Of a stretch of 64,000 bases of DNA, positions 9,088 through 16,551 are shown one piece after another; the first letter of the stretch is position 1, and each line of letters opens with the position of its first letter. Source of the stretch: Klebsiella sp. BIGb0138 (GTDB lineage Bacteria > Pseudomonadota > Gammaproteobacteria > Enterobacterales > Enterobacteriaceae); assembly GCF_004342285.1 (NCBI RefSeq), contig NZ_SMCV01000002.1:372001-436000 (forward strand), read 5' to 3'. The position numbers and the translations under genes were made by a program. Below the pieces are notes generated by a model. The model was given only the letters and a program-made list of their open reading frames with translations, was not told where the DNA came from and made no database searches.

Positions 9088-9749
9088 GCCTGGACCCTCA
9101 GCCATTTCCGTCCTGCCGCCATCAGCAGCTGACGCATTGTTATCGAAAGCACTAAATAGATCCCCGTCGTCACCAGATAGACCTCAAAGCTCAGAAACGT
9201 CCGCGACTGGATCAGGTTGGCGGCAAAGGTCAGCTCTTCATAAGAAACCTGCGACACCACCGACGACCCCAGCATCACGATAATGCACTGGCTCACCAGC
9301 GCCGGGTAAATCCGCTGCAGCGCCGGCGGCAGCACCACCTGAATAAAGGTCTGCGTGCGGCTGAGCCCCAGTACGCGGCCGGCTTCCCACTGGCCTTTTG
9401 GCGTCACCTGGATCCCGGCGCGAACGATCTCGGTGCTGTAGGCGCCAAGGTTCACCACCATCGCCAGCAGCGCGGCTTCGCCCGCCGTCATCTTCAGCCC
9501 CAGGTTAGGCAGACCGAAGACGATGAAAAACAGCTGAACCACAAACGGCGTATTGCGGATAAGCTCCACGTAGCCGCCCCACAGACGGCTGAACCAGGTG
9601 GCGCGCCCGCTACGAATAGCGGCGCCAAAGATGCCGATAGCCAGGCCGCCGACCGTCGCCAGCACCGTCAGCTGAATGGTCACCCACAGCCCCGCCAGCA
9701 GCTCCGGCCAGTGCGGCCAAAGCTCAGAAAAATGAAGTTGTTCCGTCAT
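9084..9749 (-). CDS. hpxG: Polar amino-acid-type ABC transporter, permease
   Basis: 221 residues, homologous to HpxH, with the EAA-like loop GQWEAGRVLGLSRTQT and several membrane helices. HpxG and HpxH look like a diverged duplicate pair forming a heterodimeric channel. The ATG is preceded by AAGG and lies 9 bases after the hpxF stop. Confidence 0.9.
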   Translation of the reverse strand: MTEQLHFSELWPHWPELLAGLWVTIQLTVLATVGGLAIGIFGAAIRSGRATWFSRLWGGYVELIRNTPFVVQLFFIVFGLPNLGLKMTAGEAALLAMVVNLGAYSTEIVRAGIQVTPKGQWEAGRVLGLSRTQTFIQVVLPPALQRIYPALVSQCIIVMLGSSVVSQVSYEELTFAANLIQSRTFLSFEVYLVTTGIYLVLSITMRQLLMAAGRKWLRVQA

Positions 9750-9758
9750 TCGCAGGCC

Positions 9759-10544
9759 TTATGCGGCAAAGTCTGCGGGCAACGGCGCTTTCAGCCACTG
9801 CCGGGACAAATTGTTCAGGGTGCCGTCTTTAATTCCCTGCTCGATCAGCGCATCGACTTTCGTTTTCAGCGCCGGCTCATTTTTCTTCAGGCCGATCACG
9901 CACGGCGAATCTTTCAGCATAAAGCTCGGTACCGGCGCTTTAGCCGGGTTTTGCCGGGAAATCGCCGCCACCACCAGGTTACCGGTCGCCACGTACTGCA
10001 CCTGGCCTGACAGATAAGCCGACAGCGTGGTGTTGTTGTCTTCATAGCGTTTAATCTGCGCCTCTTTCGGCGCAATGCTGGTCAGCACCATATCTTCCAC
10101 CGCGCCACGGGTGACGCCGACGGTTTTGCCGCCGAGCGCCGCCGCATCTTTCAGCTCTTCCCCTTTCGGGCCGAATACGCCAAGGAAGAACGGCGCATAG
10201 GGGCGGCTAAAATCAATGACCTTCTCGCGTTCCGCATTTTTGCCGAGGCTGGAGATCACCAGATCCACTTTATCGGTTTGCAGGTAAGGCACCCGGTTGG
10301 CGCTGGTCACCGGCACCAGCTGCAGCTTGAGCTTCATCTGTTTGGCGAGATAACGCGCCATATCGATGTCATAGCCCTGCGGCTGGAGATCGGTCCCCAC
10401 CGAACCGAACGGCGGGAAATCCTGCGGAACCGCAATGCGAATCACGCCGCGCTTTTCGATATCCTGCAGCTGGTCGGCTTTCGCCGCTGTGATTTGCGTG
10501 AACAGACAAGCGGCCCCGGCCAGTGCGATCAGCAGTTTTTTCAT
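9759..10544 (-). CDS. hpxF: Periplasmic solute-binding protein of the ABC importer
   Basis: 261 residues, SBP_bac_3 family. A classical signal peptide (Lys-Lys, hydrophobic core, cleavage near ITAAKA-DQ, about residue 23) precedes the mature domain. The ligand is presumed to be allantoate or allantoin because the genes that follow degrade allantoate; this is inferred from context. It is the first gene of hpxFGHIJK, behind an exact sigma-54 promoter match. Confidence 0.9.
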   Translation of the reverse strand: MKKLLIALAGAACLFTQITAAKADQLQDIEKRGVIRIAVPQDFPPFGSVGTDLQPQGYDIDMARYLAKQMKLKLQLVPVTSANRVPYLQTDKVDLVISSLGKNAEREKVIDFSRPYAPFFLGVFGPKGEELKDAAALGGKTVGVTRGAVEDMVLTSIAPKEAQIKRYEDNNTTLSAYLSGQVQYVATGNLVVAAISRQNPAKAPVPSFMLKDSPCVIGLKKNEPALKTKVDALIEQGIKDGTLNNLSRQWLKAPLPADFAA

Positions 10545-10567
10545 GATGTTTACCCGTTACGTTAGTA

Positions 10568-10583
10568 TGAAACAAAAGATTCT
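10568..10583. promoter_or_regulatory. Candidate HpxU operator upstream of hpxF
   Basis: TGAAACAAAAGATTCT, just downstream of the predicted transcription start, matches the site before hpxU in 13 of 16 positions when reverse-complemented and shares an exact 12-base core (ATGAAACAAAAG, 10567-10578) with it. HpxU is a known RpiR-type repressor of this operon, so this position suits repression. Confidence 0.6.
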
Positions 10584-10596
10584 TTAAATAAACTTC

Positions 10597-10612
10597 TGCA
10601 ACTAATGTGCCA
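10597..10612 (-). promoter_or_regulatory. Sigma-54 promoter of hpxFGHIJK
   Basis: On the minus strand the sequence reads TGGCAC-ATTAG-TTGCA, an exact match to the -24/-12 consensus with the required GG-N10-GC spacing. The predicted start point is near 10587, about 43 bases before the hpxF ATG. It fits nitrogen-controlled expression of a nitrogen-scavenging operon. Confidence 0.85.
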
Positions 10613-10719
10613 GATACAAAAAATGAGAGGGGGGCGTTGAAAAGCGTGAGAAAAAAGAGAAGAAACAAGATATAGCGAAAAAAAGTGAGAAAATGGCGGT
10701 CATTTCCCCACTATTTTAT

Positions 10720-10736
10720 TGCACCAAAACAATGCA
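10720..10736. promoter_or_regulatory. Candidate NtrC enhancer site for hpxF
   Basis: TGCACCAAAACAATGCA resembles the NtrC dyad (TGCAC...GTGCA) and lies about 140 bases upstream of the predicted hpxF start point, within the usual enhancer distance. The right half is imperfect. Confidence 0.45.
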
Positions 10737-10757
10737 AAGCACCAGCCTGAGGCCCCA

Positions 10758-11597
10758 TTATCGCTGCTCAAGTTCATCCAGCTGCTGATAGAGGGTGGCG
10801 ATTTCGTGAATCCGCGGGCGACCTTTATCGAGAATTTCATGCAGGAACGCATTCGCCAGCAGGTTAATTAAACTGTTAACCGCGCCGTAGCTGTCATAGG
10901 CCGAAACGCTATCCAGCGGCGCGCAAAGTTGCCAGCGCGCCAGCGGAAACAGGCTGTAGGCCTGCGGCTCGCACATCAACAGCACCGGAATGCCGTGCAG
11001 CTGCAGCTGTTGCAGCAGCGGGCGAATAATGCGCGGACGGCGGCGAAACGCCATCACCACCACCAGATCGTCCGGCGAAAGATCCACCAGCTCTTCGCTT
11101 AAACTCTGTCCCGGCTGCGGCAGAACCAGCACCTGGCCGCGCGCCTGCAGCAGCTGCTGACGCAGGTGCAGCGCCGCAGGATAGGCGTTACGCATCCCGA
11201 TAATGACGATACGCCGGGCCTTGACCATGCCGCTAATCGCCTCGGCAAACTGCTGCGCGTCAAGCGCGTTGACCCACTGCGTCAGGTTCGCCATTTCCTG
11301 TTTATAATGGCGCGCCAGCAGCGTGTTACCCTGCACCGCGTCGCGGTGATCGGTGAGCGGCATCCCGCTCTGGCGTAAGGTGCGCAGTTCGTCGCGCATA
11401 TCCTTATACTTTTCATACCCCAGCCGCTTAAACAGACGGCTCACCGTGGCTTTGGATACCCCGCTCAGCTGCGCCAGCTCCGCGCTGTTATAGCTAATCA
11501 GGTCGTCAAAGTGATCGAAAATAAAATCCGCCACCCGCTGTTCCTGAGGCGACAATGACGCATATTGCCCTTTCAGGCGTTCATCAAGTTGTTCCAT
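10758..11597 (-). CDS. hpxU: RpiR/MurR-family transcriptional repressor HpxU
   Basis: 279 residues. The N-terminal ~75 residues carry the RpiR helix-turn-helix (LAQLSGVSKATVSRLFKRLG) and residues ~120-250 form a SIS sugar/ligand domain (VVIIGMRNAY...). HpxU has been reported as the repressor of the allantoate gene cluster of K. pneumoniae. It is separated by 213 bases from hpxF, which it faces head-to-tail, and is divergent from hpxW. AGAGG precedes the start. The inducer is not visible from the sequence. Confidence 0.9.
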   Translation of the reverse strand: MEQLDERLKGQYASLSPQEQRVADFIFDHFDDLISYNSAELAQLSGVSKATVSRLFKRLGYEKYKDMRDELRTLRQSGMPLTDHRDAVQGNTLLARHYKQEMANLTQWVNALDAQQFAEAISGMVKARRIVIIGMRNAYPAALHLRQQLLQARGQVLVLPQPGQSLSEELVDLSPDDLVVVMAFRRRPRIIRPLLQQLQLHGIPVLLMCEPQAYSLFPLARWQLCAPLDSVSAYDSYGAVNSLINLLANAFLHEILDKGRPRIHEIATLYQQLDELEQR

Positions 11598-11605
11598 AAA
11601 GCCTC

Positions 11606-11621
11606 TGTAACTTTTGTTTCA
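11606..11621. promoter_or_regulatory. Candidate HpxU autoregulatory operator
   Basis: TGTAACTTTTGTTTCA, 9 bases upstream of the hpxU start codon. It matches the site before hpxW in 13 of 16 positions and the reverse complement of the site before hpxF in 13 of 16. Confidence 0.6.
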
Positions 11622-11639
11622 TCAAACGATCCCCTCAAT

Positions 11640-11824
11640 ACCTCGGCTTACAGGGTAAAACGGTTAACCGTTTTGAACAGCGCGCGCTGGCCCCGCAGGG
11701 GTGAGGCCAAAGGTCGAATCACGCGGCGATGCGGGAATCCCCGGCAGCTTGCTCCCGTAAGTGACGGGGGGAGAGCGAGGAAAACCAACACCCATGCAAC
11801 CTGTCGTATGCCGGGTATAGACAT
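11640..11824. repeat. Structured intergenic element between hpxU and hpxW
   Basis: This stretch is unusually rich in short inverted repeats. It holds a perfect 18-base palindrome AAAACGGTTAACCGTTTT (11657-11674), CCCC-GCA-GGGG, GGGGATTCCC-like segments and a CTCCCGT...ACGGGGGGAG stem. A 58-codon frame on the minus strand (11824 to 11648) has an AAAGGG ribosome site but no recognised domain and a composition unlike a typical protein. It could be a dispersed intergenic repeat, a small RNA or a regulatory leader; I could not decide between these. Confidence 0.4.
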
Positions 11825-11880
11825 GTAAGCCCTTTCACAATGCATGCCAGTTTAAGAAAAAAGGCCGCTGCCTGGATAGC

Positions 11881-11896
11881 TGAAACTTTACTTTCA
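11881..11896. promoter_or_regulatory. Candidate HpxU operator upstream of hpxW
   Basis: TGAAACTTTACTTTCA, a TGAAA-N6-TTTCA dyad, ends 3 bases before the -24 element of the hpxW promoter. It is the most symmetrical of the three related sites. Confidence 0.6.
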
Positions 11897-11899
11897 AAG

Positions 11900-11915
11900 T
11901 GGAACAGCTTTTGCA
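11900..11915 (+). promoter_or_regulatory. Sigma-54 promoter of hpxWXYZ
   Basis: TGGAAC-AGCTT-TTGCA has the GG-N10-GC spacing and one mismatch to TGGCAC-N5-TTGCA. The predicted start point is near 11926, 25 bases before the hpxW ATG. Confidence 0.75.
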
Positions 11916-11950
11916 AACCTCATTGCACGATTGGATCATGAGGACAACCC

Positions 11951-13534
11951 ATGCAGAGTAATGTATCCGCCCACGGGATGGCTGTCGCCCCCCATCATCT
12001 GGCAAGCCAAAGCGCGCTTGCCGTACTGCGCGAAGGCGGAAGCGCAATCGAGGCGATGGTGGCCGCCGCGGCGACTATCGCCGTGGTCTACCCGCATATG
12101 AATGGCCTGGGCGGCGATGGTTTCTGGCTGATTGTGCCGCCGGAAGGCGAGCCCATCGCCATAGATGCCAGCGGCGCGGCGGGTTCTCTGGCGACGCCGG
12201 AGGCCTATGCCGGACTGGCGCATATTCCGCACCGCGGCCCGCAGGCGGCGCTGACCGTCGCCGGTACCGTCAGCGGCTGGGATGAGGCCCTGAAAGTATC
12301 GCACTCGCTGACCGGGAAAGCGCTGCCGCTGGGCCGCCTGCTGGAAGATGCGATCGGCTATGCGGCCGATGGCGCGCCGGTAACCGCGTCTCAGTCCAGC
12401 GCCACCGCCAGTAAATTCGCCGAACTCCACGACCTGCCGGGCTTCGCGGAGACCTTCCTGGTCAACGGCCAGCCGCCGGAAACCGGCAGCCGTTTTTATC
12501 AGCCGGCGCTGGCCGCCACGCTGACGCGGCTGGTCGAAGAGGGTCTCGATAGCTTTTATCGCGGTCCGCTGGCGGAGCGACTGGCTGAAGGGATGGCAAC
12601 ATATGGGCTCCCCATCACCCTCGATGACCTGCAGCGGCATCACGCCCGCCGCCCTGCGCCGCTGAAACTTGCGCATCAGCACGGGGAGCTGTGGAACCTG
12701 GCACCGCCGACGCAGGGGCTGGTCTCGCTGGCGATCCTCGGTATTACCGATCGGCTGGCAATGGATCAAGCCGATGACGCGCAGACCGTGCATCGGATCG
12801 TCGAGGCCACCAAGCTGGCCTTTGCCCTGCGCGACGCCCATATCACCGACCCGCAACATCTTGCTGTCGATATGCAGAGCCTGCTGGATCCGCAGGCGCT
12901 GCAGCAGATGGCCGCGCAGGTCGATGACCAGCGCGCCGCCCCGTGGGGAGCGGGGAAAGGCCCCGGCGATACCGTGTGGATGGGGGTGATGGATAGCAGC
13001 GGGCTGGCGGTTTCCTTTATTCAAAGTCTCTATCATGAGTTCGGCAGCGGCGTCGTGCTGCCGGATAGCGGGATTGTCTGGCAAAACCGCGGGGCGTCGT
13101 TCAGCCTCGACCCCGCCCACCTGCTGGCGCTGGCCCCCGGTAAACAGCCGTTCCATACCCTCAATCCCGCCGCCGCCCGCCTCCGCGATGGCCGGGTGAT
13201 GGTGTATGGTTCGATGGGCGGCGACGGGCAACCGCAAACCCAGGCGGCCATCTTCACCCGCTATGTCCTGCAGGGCGTTCCGCTGCAGGAGAGTATTTCC
13301 CGGCCGCGCTGGCTGCTAGGTCGCACCTGGGGGCAAACCTCAGACTCGCTGAAGCTGGAGGGGCGCTTTACGCCGCAGAGCATCGCCCGCCTGCGGGAGC
13401 TGGGTCATGACGTCGAGATCCTGCCCGATTTCAGCGAAGCCATGGGCCACGCCGGCGCCATCGTCCGCCACCCCAACGGCCTGTTTGAAGGGGCCGCCGA
13501 TCCACGCAGTAACGGCGCAGCCGCCGGATATTAG
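11951..13534 (+). CDS. hpxW: Oxamate amidohydrolase HpxW (gamma-glutamyltransferase-like)
   Basis: 527 residues, Ntn-hydrolase of the gamma-glutamyltransferase superfamily. Such proteins self-cleave before a threonine that becomes the nucleophile; here the likely residue is T341 in GPGDTVWMGVMD, giving ~340- and ~187-residue chains. No signal peptide is present, so unlike periplasmic GGT it should be cytosolic. K. pneumoniae HpxW is characterised as oxamate amidohydrolase, releasing ammonia and oxalate. AGGA (11941-11944) lies 6 bases before the ATG. It leads the hpxWXYZ operon. Confidence 0.9.
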   Translation: MQSNVSAHGMAVAPHHLASQSALAVLREGGSAIEAMVAAAATIAVVYPHMNGLGGDGFWLIVPPEGEPIAIDASGAAGSLATPEAYAGLAHIPHRGPQAALTVAGTVSGWDEALKVSHSLTGKALPLGRLLEDAIGYAADGAPVTASQSSATASKFAELHDLPGFAETFLVNGQPPETGSRFYQPALAATLTRLVEEGLDSFYRGPLAERLAEGMATYGLPITLDDLQRHHARRPAPLKLAHQHGELWNLAPPTQGLVSLAILGITDRLAMDQADDAQTVHRIVEATKLAFALRDAHITDPQHLAVDMQSLLDPQALQQMAAQVDDQRAAPWGAGKGPGDTVWMGVMDSSGLAVSFIQSLYHEFGSGVVLPDSGIVWQNRGASFSLDPAHLLALAPGKQPFHTLNPAAARLRDGRVMVYGSMGGDGQPQTQAAIFTRYVLQGVPLQESISRPRWLLGRTWGQTSDSLKLEGRFTPQSIARLRELGHDVEILPDFSEAMGHAGAIVRHPNGLFEGAADPRSNGAAAGY

Positions 13535-13543
13535 GAGTTAACC

Positions 13544-13732
13544 ATGAAGACCACGATCCCCGACTGGAATACCTACCTGGCGCAAATGGAACAGATCCTC
13601 GCGCTGGAGCTGGACGACGCCCGCCGCGGCGAACTGCAGCTGCAGTTCAGCCGCATTGCCGCGATGGCCGAACCGCTGATGGCCTACCCGCTCGATCAGC
13701 GCCTGGAGATTGCCGGAGTGTACAAAGCATGA
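13544..13732 (+). CDS. hpxX: Small oxalurate-catabolism protein HpxX (DUF4089, AtzG-like)
   Basis: 62 residues, largely helical. It belongs with the DUF4089/AtzG proteins that resemble GatC and pack against an amidase partner. The partner is encoded immediately downstream (hpxY) with an ATGA stop/start overlap at 13729-13732, as expected for subunits of one complex. AGGAG precedes the ATG. A catalytic role is unlikely; stabilisation of HpxY is inferred from the AtzE-AtzG pair. Confidence 0.85.
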   Translation: MKTTIPDWNTYLAQMEQILALELDDARRGELQLQFSRIAAMAEPLMAYPLDQRLEIAGVYKA

Positions 13733-15126
13733 AGCTCAATGAGATGACTATCGCCGATATTCAGCGCGCGCTGGCCGACGGCGAGCTGAGCGCCAGGGAG
13801 ATGGCCCGCAGTACCCTGGACGATATTGCGCGGGTTAACCCCCAGCTCAACGCCTGGACCCAGATCACCGAACGGCGGATGCTCGCCGAAGCCGATCATA
13901 TTGACGCCCTGCGCCGGGCAAAGCAGCCGCTGCCCGCGCTGGCGGGGATCGCCTATGCGGTAAAAAACCTGTTTGATGTCGCCGGTGAAACGACTCTCGC
14001 CGGTGCCCGGCTATTCAGTGCCCAGCCGCCTGCCGCCGTGGACGGCTGGGCGGTCCGCCAGATCCACGCCGCGGGCGGCCTGCTCTCCGGAATGCTGAAT
14101 ATGGACGCCTACGCCTACGGGTTTACCACGGAAAACAGCCACTACGGCGCCACGCATAATCCGCACGATCTGCAACGCATCGCCGGCGGCTCATCCGGCG
14201 GTTCGGCGGCGGCGGTTGCCGCCGGGCTGGTTCACTTCTCGCTGGGTAGCGACACTAACGGCTCGATCCGCGTTCCAGCCTCGTTGTGCGGGATCTTTGG
14301 CCTGAAACCGACGTTTGGCCGTCTGTCGCGCGCCGGTAGCCACCCGTTCGTCGCCAGCCTCGACCATATTGGCCCGTTTGCCCGTCACGTCGACGATCTG
14401 GCAACGGTATACGATATCCTGCAGGGGCGCGATCCTGACGATGATTTTCAGGCCGATCGCGCCGTTGCCCCCACCAGCCACCTGCTGGAGCGCGGTGCGG
14501 AAGGGCTGCGCTGCGGGGTGCTCGGCGGCTATTTTACCCACTGGTGCGATGACGATGCGCGTGCCGCGGTGGCTCGCGTCGCCCAGGCCCTCGATGCCCG
14601 GGAAGAGCATCTGTTCCCCGAAGCCGAACTGGCGCGTTCGGCGGCGTTTATTATCAGCGCCTCCGAAGGGGGCAACCAGTACCTGCCGGCGCTGCGGCGC
14701 GAACCGGAGCGCTTTGAACCGAATTCGCGGGAACGTCTGCTGGCCGGAGCGATGATCCCCTCCGCCTGGTACCTGCAGGCGCAGCGTTTTCGCCGCCATG
14801 CCCGCCAGGCGGCAAGAACCCTATTTGCCCACGCCGATGTGCTGATCGCCCCGGCAACGCCGTGCAGCGCCACCGTCATCGGTGAGCACACCATGGAAAT
14901 CAACGGCCAGGCGTTGCCGATTCGCGCCAGCATGGGCATGCTCACCCAGCCGATCTCTTTTTTAGGGCTGCCGGTAGTTACGGTGCCGCTACGCACCGCT
15001 GCGGGACGGCCTATTGGGGTGCAGCTGATTGCCGCGCCGTTTAATGAACAGGCCTGCCTGCGCGCGGCGCGTGTCCTGGAAGCAATGGGCATCAGCGATG
15101 CCCGACCTGCGGAGAGAGCAGCATGA
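13729..15126 (+). CDS. hpxY: AtzE-family amidase HpxY
   Basis: 465 residues, amidase-signature family. The Ser-cisSer-Lys triad is visible: K79 in AYAVKNLFDV, the cis-Ser in GGSSGGSAA (S155/S156) and nucleophile S179 in SDTNGSIRVP. Note Asn where most members have Gly in D-T-G-G-S. The closest functional model is AtzE, which works with the AtzG subunit (HpxX here). The likely substrate is oxalurate or a derivative, inferred from the operon. It overlaps its neighbours by 4 bases at both ends. Confidence 0.88.
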   Translation: MKLNEMTIADIQRALADGELSAREMARSTLDDIARVNPQLNAWTQITERRMLAEADHIDALRRAKQPLPALAGIAYAVKNLFDVAGETTLAGARLFSAQPPAAVDGWAVRQIHAAGGLLSGMLNMDAYAYGFTTENSHYGATHNPHDLQRIAGGSSGGSAAAVAAGLVHFSLGSDTNGSIRVPASLCGIFGLKPTFGRLSRAGSHPFVASLDHIGPFARHVDDLATVYDILQGRDPDDDFQADRAVAPTSHLLERGAEGLRCGVLGGYFTHWCDDDARAAVARVAQALDAREEHLFPEAELARSAAFIISASEGGNQYLPALRREPERFEPNSRERLLAGAMIPSAWYLQAQRFRRHARQAARTLFAHADVLIAPATPCSATVIGEHTMEINGQALPIRASMGMLTQPISFLGLPVVTVPLRTAAGRPIGVQLIAAPFNEQACLRAARVLEAMGISDARPAERAA

Positions 15127-15509
15127 TGAATCAGGATAATATTAACCGGCCGCTGGTGCTGGCCGAAGTCACGGCGGCCTTTTATCGCTATGAAGAGGCT
15201 CTGATCAGCAACAACATTGAAGTGCTGGATGAGCTGTTCTGGCACGATAAGCGCACGGTGCGCCTGGGCGCCGGGGAGAACCTCTACGGGATCGATGAAA
15301 TTCGCGCCTTTCGCGCCGCTCGCCCGGCGGCGGGGCTACAGCGCGAATTACGCCATACGGTGATCACCACCTTTGGCGAGGATTATGCGGTGTGCAGCAC
15401 CGAGTTTACCCGCGCAGGCAGCGATCGCATCGGCCGCCAGCAACAAACCTGGGTCCGTTTTCCGTTTGGCTGGCGCATTGTCGCCGCGCAGGTCAGTTTG
15501 CTGAGCTAA
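15123..15509 (+). CDS. hpxZ: Oxalurate-catabolism protein HpxZ (AtzH-like, SnoaL/NTF2 fold)
   Basis: 128 residues of the DUF3225 family with an NTF2/SnoaL-like alpha+beta cone pattern (FYRYEEALISNNIEVLDELFW). The related AtzH is a decarboxylating amidohydrolase that acts on the product of AtzE, so HpxZ may process the HpxY product rather than be structural. The start overlaps the hpxY stop (ATGATG; either Met is possible). It is the last gene of the operon. Confidence 0.85.
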   Translation: MMNQDNINRPLVLAEVTAAFYRYEEALISNNIEVLDELFWHDKRTVRLGAGENLYGIDEIRAFRAARPAAGLQRELRHTVITTFGEDYAVCSTEFTRAGSDRIGRQQQTWVRFPFGWRIVAAQVSLLS

Positions 15510-15520
15510 CCCCGCGCCTC

Positions 15521-15551
15521 GCCCGGCTGACGCTGCGCATAGCCGGGCTAC
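15521..15551. repeat. REP-like palindrome after hpxZ
   Basis: GCCCGGCT (15521-15528) pairs with AGCCGGGC (15541-15548), followed by TAC, the usual look of enterobacterial REP units. It lies between the convergent genes hpxZ and hpxB and has no T-run, so it is a REP-like element rather than a clear terminator. Confidence 0.6.
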
Positions 15552-15608
15552 CGCACAATCCGCCGACCCGGTTTCCCGAGTCAGCCGCTGGCGCCGGGGA
15601 AACCGACA

Positions 15609-16541
15609 CTAAGGCCGGTATGGATGCACCTGCCGCCAGTGATCGGCGATCTGCTGACGGGTGCAGACCCACACCCGTTCATGCTCCTGCACATAATCCA
15701 GAAAACGCTGCAACGCCCGGAAGCGCCCCGGGCGGCCTAACAGCCGGCAATGCATGCCGATCGACATCATCTTCGGCGCCTGCTCCCCCTCGGCGTACAG
15801 CACATCAAAGCTGTCTTTCAGATAGGTGTAAAACTGCTCGGCGGTGTTGAAGCCCTGGGCGGTGGCGAAACGCATGTCGTTGGCGTCGAGGGTATAGGGG
15901 ACGATCAGATGCGGCTTGCGCGAACCGTCGCCGCACTGCACCTCGGTCCAGAAGGGTAAATCATCGCCATAGTAGTCGCTGTCGTAATCGAAACCGCCGT
16001 GCTCAACCACCAGCTGACGGGTATTGGGGCTATCCCGCCCGGTGTACCAGCCGGTTGGCGGCTTGCCGAACAGGTCGGTTAAGACGTGCACCGCCTTGTG
16101 CAGATGCTCGCGCTCCATGTCGATATCCATATGCTGATAGTGGATCCAACGCCAGCCGTGGCTGACCACGTCGTAGTCGGCGGCTTTAATCGCCGCCACG
16201 ATTTCCGGGTGACGCGCCAGCGCCATCCCGACGCCAAACACGGTCAACGGCAGCCCGCGCGCGCGGAACGCCTGATGGATGCGCCAGAATCCGGCGCGAC
16301 TGCCGTATTCATATAACGAGTCCATCGACATATGGCGATCGGGATAGCTGGCCGCGCCGATAATATCGGAGAGAAACTGTTCGGATCCCGCATCGCCGTG
16401 CAGGACATGGTTTTCCGCCCCCTCTTCGTAATTGAGTACGAACTGCACGGCGATGCGCGCCTGGTTCGGCCACTGCGCGTGCGGCGGCTGACCGGCGTAT
16501 CCTCGCAGGTCGCGAGGGTAATTCTGTTCTGCTGACGTCAT
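15609..16541 (-). CDS. hpxB: Allantoinase, PuuE (polysaccharide-deacetylase) type
   Basis: 310 residues. The NodB/polysaccharide-deacetylase fold motifs occur in the PuuE form: NYEEGAEN near residue 35, the SHGWRWIHYQHM histidine segment and GWYTGRDSPNTRQL. PuuE enzymes open allantoin to allantoate without the metal chemistry of the DAL-type allantoinases. Its start is 10 bases after the hpxA stop, with AAGGGG as ribosome site. It forms an operon with hpxS and hpxA. Confidence 0.9.
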   Translation of the reverse strand: MTSAEQNYPRDLRGYAGQPPHAQWPNQARIAVQFVLNYEEGAENHVLHGDAGSEQFLSDIIGAASYPDRHMSMDSLYEYGSRAGFWRIHQAFRARGLPLTVFGVGMALARHPEIVAAIKAADYDVVSHGWRWIHYQHMDIDMEREHLHKAVHVLTDLFGKPPTGWYTGRDSPNTRQLVVEHGGFDYDSDYYGDDLPFWTEVQCGDGSRKPHLIVPYTLDANDMRFATAQGFNTAEQFYTYLKDSFDVLYAEGEQAPKMMSIGMHCRLLGRPGRFRALQRFLDYVQEHERVWVCTRQQIADHWRQVHPYRP

Positions 16542-16551
16542 CTCCCACCCC

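Noticed and set aside
11936-13237. Long open frame (433 codons) antisense to hpxW
   Set aside because: It mirrors hpxW codons in a GC-rich gene, is Arg/Gln/His-rich, and has no domain or ribosome site.
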